A DNA stretch of 64,000 bases, from NCBI GenBank assembly GCA_036257565.1, contig DATAFH010000056.1, positions 3,535 through 67,534 on the forward strand. The letters run 5' to 3'. The notes under the pieces were generated by a model. The model did no database searches, had not been told where the DNA came from, and was given only the letters and a program-made list of their open reading frames with translations. A program made the position numbers and the translations under genes. The number at the start of each line of letters is the position of its first letter. The stretch's first letter is position 1. Origin of the DNA: DASSUW01 sp036257565 (GTDB taxonomy: Bacteria > Actinomycetota > Thermoleophilia > Solirubrobacterales > Solirubrobacteraceae). Positions 61,581 to 64,000 of the stretch are shown in pieces.

Positions 61581-62524
61581 TATTGGCTGAGCTGGTCCAT
61601 CCGGCACTCGGCCGGCGGCTTGTCGTCGCGCCAGCGGGCGATCTTCGCGCCGTGGCGGATGCGGTCGTTGCTCGTGTGGTCGAACGTGACCTCGACGACG
61701 ATCTCGGGGCGCAGCTCGATCCACTCGAGCTCGCGGTCGCTGGCCCAGCGGCTCGGGTCGCCCATCCCGCGGTTGCCGGTCTCGTACGGCTTGAGCTTGG
61801 CGGGCAGCTCGCGCTTCTCCTTGGCGCTGAAGCCGGACGTATGGCCGACCGGGCGCAGCCGGCCCTGGTCGTCGTGAAGGCCGAGGATGAAGGAGCCGAC
61901 GGTGCCTTCCTCCTTACCGGGCCGCCAGCCCATCACGACCGCGTCGATCGTGCGGACGCGCTTGATCTTCACCATCCCGGTGCGCTCGCCCGGGCAGTAG
62001 CGGGCGTCGAGCTGCTTGGCGATCACGCCCTCGGCGCCCTCGAGCCACTCCTGCGCGGCATGGGGCTCGAACACGACAGGCGTGATGTCGACGGGCGCGT
62101 CGACGAGCCGCTCGAGGCGGGCGCGGCGCTCGTGCTGGGGGCGCTCGAGCAGCAGCTCGTCGCCGTCGGCGAGCACGTCGAACGCGATGTAGCGCGTGGG
62201 CGTCTGCTCGGCGAGCATGCGGATGCGCGACTCGGCCGGGTGGATCCGCTGCCCGAGCGCGTCGAAGTCCTGGCGGCCGTCCTCGTCGAAGCGCACGACC
62301 TCGCCGTCGAGCACGTAGCGGCCCGCCGGGAACTCGAGCTCCGGGAAGTAGCGTCGCATCGGCTTGCCGCTACGCGACTGCAGGTAGACGTCGTCGCCGT
62401 CCACGAACGCGATCGTCCGGAACCCGTCCCACTTGGGCTCGTAGCTCCAGCCTTCGCCTGCGGGCAGCGTCTTGGCCGACCGCGCGAGCTGCGGGAGGAC
62501 GGGCGGCGAGAGCGGAAGCGTCAT
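61580..62524 (-). CDS. ATP-dependent DNA ligase, LigC-like
   Basis: The 314-residue protein has nucleotidyltransferase motif I WSYEPKWDGFRTIAF (adenylated Lys at about 31), RYVLDGEVVRF (motif III), FDVLADGDELL, EGVIAKQLDARY (motif IV) and MVKIKRVRTID (motif V), then an OB-fold. No nuclease or primase domain is attached, and no Ku gene is nearby, so it is closer to mycobacterial LigC than to LigD. A role in NHEJ or base-excision repair is known for relatives. Confidence 0.92.
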   Translation of the reverse strand: MTLPLSPPVLPQLARSAKTLPAGEGWSYEPKWDGFRTIAFVDGDDVYLQSRSGKPMRRYFPELEFPAGRYVLDGEVVRFDEDGRQDFDALGQRIHPAESRIRMLAEQTPTRYIAFDVLADGDELLLERPQHERRARLERLVDAPVDITPVVFEPHAAQEWLEGAEGVIAKQLDARYCPGERTGMVKIKRVRTIDAVVMGWRPGKEEGTVGSFILGLHDDQGRLRPVGHTSGFSAKEKRELPAKLKPYETGNRGMGDPSRWASDRELEWIELRPEIVVEVTFDHTSNDRIRHGAKIARWRDDKPPAECRMDQLSQ

Positions 62525-62541
62525 GCCCTCAGCAAAGCAGA

Positions 62542-62564
62542 GAGCCCCCGCGGGGCGGGGGCTC
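62542..62564. terminator. GC hairpin between ligase and small ORF
   Basis: GAGCCCCC (62542-62549) and GGGGGCTC (62557-62564) form an 8-bp stem just upstream of the ligase start and downstream of the 33-residue ORF on the same strand, so it may separate their transcripts. Confidence 0.6.
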
Positions 62565-62578
62565 GGGATGGTGTGGCG

Positions 62579-62680
62579 CTAGTTCAGCGGGCGGCGCTCG
62601 TCGAAGCCCGGCCGGTCCTCCGGACCGAACTTCGAGCCGAGGACTGCGAGCGAGAGCGCTATGGCGGTGAGGATGAACAT
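62579..62680 (-). CDS. 33-residue peptide with hydrophobic N-terminus
   Basis: ATG 62680 encodes MFILTAIALSLAVLGSKFG followed by a charged tail PEDRPGFDERRPLN. A single membrane helix is predicted. A hairpin follows the stop, which supports an independent transcript, but no clear ribosome site precedes the start. The function is unknown. Confidence 0.4.
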   Translation of the reverse strand: MFILTAIALSLAVLGSKFGPEDRPGFDERRPLN

Positions 62681-62752
62681 GAGACCAGTATCGGAGCATG
62701 TGACTCATCGCTGTATACTTGACTGACTTGAGCATCAGAAGGTTTTTCCTTT

Positions 62753-63682
62753 ATGACGCTGCAGCAACTCACCTACTTCCTGGCCGCCGCCGAGCATGGA
62801 TCGTTCTCGGCCGCCGCCCAGAGCCTGTTCATGGCCCAGCCGAGCCTCTCCGAGCAGATCCGCCGCCTCGAGGCCGAGCTGGGCGTGACGCTGTTCGCGC
62901 GGATCGGCCGGGGGCTGGAGCTGACGGAGGCGGGACGGCTGCTGCAGCCCCACGCCGAGCGGACGCTGGCGGCGGCGCGCGAGACCGCGGAGTCGGTGCG
63001 GGAGGTGCGCGAGCTCGAGGGCGGGACCGTCGAGTTCGGCACGTTCGGCAGCGCGCACCACTATCTGCTGGCCGGCCTGGTCGAGGACTTCCGCACGCGG
63101 CATCCGAACGTGCGGGTGCGGGCGGTGGGCCAGAACTCGGCCGAGGTGGCGGATGCCGTGCGCGAGGGCCGGCTGGAGGCCGGGCTGGTCGCGCTGCCGG
63201 TGGACGACCGCGGGCTCGACGTCCGTCGGGCGCTGCGGGAGGAGCTGCTCTACGTGAGCGCCGACCCCGAGCGCGTGGCCTCGCCGATGACGATCGAGCG
63301 GCTCGCGGCCGCGCCGCTGATTCTCTACGACGCGCGCTGGGGGGAGGACGACCCGACGCGCCGCCAGCTGCGCGAGCGCGCCCAGCAGGCGGGGGTGAAG
63401 CTCGAGCCGCAGATCGAGGTCGAGTACGTCACCGCGGCGCTTGAGCTGTGCGCGCGAGGGCTCGGCGACACGGTCTCGAGCCAGGTGCTCATCGGCAGCC
63501 GCGGCTACACCCGCAAGCTCGCCGGCGTGTCGTTCTCCCCGCCGCTCTACGACATGTTCGCCTTCATCACGCGCCGCAACGCCCAGCTGACGCCCGCCAC
63601 CCGCGAGTTCATCGCGCTCGCCGAGAAGCGCGTGCAAGGGCTGGAGCGCCGTATGCCCTCGCCCGAGCAGGCTCGGGGATAG
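62753..63682 (+). CDS. LysR family transcriptional regulator
   Basis: The 309-residue protein has the LysR helix-turn-helix LTYFLAAAEHGSFSAAAQSL and QPSLSEQIRRLEAELGVTLF in full, and a LysR substrate-binding domain (GTVEFGTFGSAHHYLLAGLV, GLVALPVDDRGLDVRRAL, LCARGLGDTVSS). Its TAG stop lies exactly at the edge of the MITE-like element, so the C-terminal end may have been set by that insertion. No adjacent target operon is obvious; it is divergent from the 33-residue ORF. Confidence 0.92.
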   Translation: MTLQQLTYFLAAAEHGSFSAAAQSLFMAQPSLSEQIRRLEAELGVTLFARIGRGLELTEAGRLLQPHAERTLAAARETAESVREVRELEGGTVEFGTFGSAHHYLLAGLVEDFRTRHPNVRVRAVGQNSAEVADAVREGRLEAGLVALPVDDRGLDVRRALREELLYVSADPERVASPMTIERLAAAPLILYDARWGEDDPTRRQLRERAQQAGVKLEPQIEVEYVTAALELCARGLGDTVSSQVLIGSRGYTRKLAGVSFSPPLYDMFAFITRRNAQLTPATREFIALAEKRVQGLERRMPSPEQARG

Positions 63683-63841
63683 GTCTGTCCAACAAGATCC
63701 GACCCGACGGGGCCGCCCCAGACCGAGCCGGGCACCGCACGAAATCCGAAGGGAGTACGCCAGTACTTCCGCGGTTTCGGGGAGTGATCCGGCGAAGTGT
63801 CTACGGCGGTCCTGGGCGTGGCGGGGTTGTTGGACAGGCCC
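63682..63841. mobile_element. MITE-like element, about 160 bp
   Basis: Terminal inverted repeats GGTCTGTCCAACAA (63682-63695) and TTGTTGGACAGGCC (63827-63840) match at 13 of 14 positions. A dinucleotide TA flanks both sides (63680-63681 and 63842-63843) if the right end includes the extra C. The interior holds an imperfect 40-nt hairpin (63740-63779). No coding capacity. Ends of this kind resemble IS5-family termini, from which it could be derived. It now forms the region upstream of the DtxR-type gene. Confidence 0.5.
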
Positions 63842-63854
63842 TAAGCTCAGAGGT

Positions 63855-64000
63855 ATGTCCCACGACCAAGCCACCGTCGCCGAAGAGGAGTACCTGCAGA
63901 CCATCTTCTGGCTCCAGGAGGCCGGTCTGCCGATGACGGGCGCGAACGTCGCGCGCGCGATGCAGCTCTCAGCCCCGACCGTGCACGAGATGATCGGGCG
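63855..64000 (+). CDS. DtxR/MntR family metal-dependent repressor, cut by window end
   Basis: ATG 63855 starts MSHDQATVAEEEYLQTIFWL and continues EAGLPMTGANVARAMQLSAP and TVHEMIGR, the N-terminal winged helix of iron- or manganese-dependent repressors. Only 48 residues are visible, so the metal sites cannot be judged. Its promoter must lie within or next to the MITE-like element just upstream. Confidence 0.88.
   Translation, partial: MSHDQATVAEEEYLQTIFWLQEAGLPMTGANVARAMQLSAPTVHEMIG

Overview
The window is very GC-rich with tightly packed, often 1-4 nt overlapping genes, GTG starts, a tRNA without encoded CCA and many actinobacterial-type families (DUF5317, LacI operator TGACAACGTTGTCA, DUF4260, AbiEi/DUF559). 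It is most likely a chromosomal segment of a soil actinobacterium; I lean to the Thermoleophilia (Solirubrobacter/Conexibacter relatives), but that is inference and there is no rRNA or marker gene here to prove it.

Layout. 0-4.1 kb: a partial gene, an RDD membrane protein, and a phosphoribosyltransferase gene followed by a long ThyX-type thymidylate synthase gene, each broken by one frameshift. 4.1-16.8 kb: a 12.6-kb island between two identical 52-bp copies of the 3' half of tRNA-Phe. The intact tRNA is at 16725-16797 and the orphan half at 4113-4164. The island carries oxidoreductases (two SDRs, one MDR), two alpha/beta hydrolases, a TetR regulator with a divergent membrane protein, a six-gene operon rich in small membrane proteins, and truncated glycosyltransferase and peroxiredoxin genes. 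No integrase is recognisable. 16.8-27.2 kb: methyltransferase/MFS/DUF5317 operon, a locus with two tiny ORFs and a strong hairpin directly before a GGDEF-EAL gene, an M23 peptidase, a broken AbiEi/DUF559 gene, a HAD phosphatase and an Hrq1/MrfA-type helicase. Two copies of a TGGCCA-containing intergenic repeat flank the last three.

27.2-35.3 kb: a hydroxyacid-oxoacid transhydrogenase-like Fe-ADH with an MHS transporter, then an HtrA-MoxR-VWA-DUF58-VWA operon and a zinc-ribbon protein. 35.3-61 kb: a large sugar-catabolic region. A secreted GH92 alpha-mannosidase under a LacI-type operator is followed by a Gfo/Idh dehydrogenase and a TIM-barrel isomerase. It converges on a PfkB kinase-LacI-phosphomannose isomerase-FGGY kinase operon. 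Next come a 1-PFK-type kinase, a DUF2090 aldolase, an unusual 6-phosphofructokinase with a predicted leaderless start, and a ROK kinase. A DeoR regulator precedes a ribose-type ABC transporter, a YihS-like AGE isomerase and a LacD/YihT-like aldolase, followed by a LacC-like kinase, a second class I aldolase, a second Gfo/Idh and a glycerate kinase. Together these could release, import, isomerise, phosphorylate and cleave a hexose, most simply mannose via fructose. 61-64 kb: HxlR regulator, ATP-dependent DNA ligase, a 33-codon ORF, LysR regulator, a ~160-bp MITE-like element and the start of a DtxR/MntR repressor.

Several genes have single-base frameshifts (near 2080, 3489, 23613 and 35400) and others internal deletions. 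Some may be sequencing errors; the truncations are too large for that explanation.
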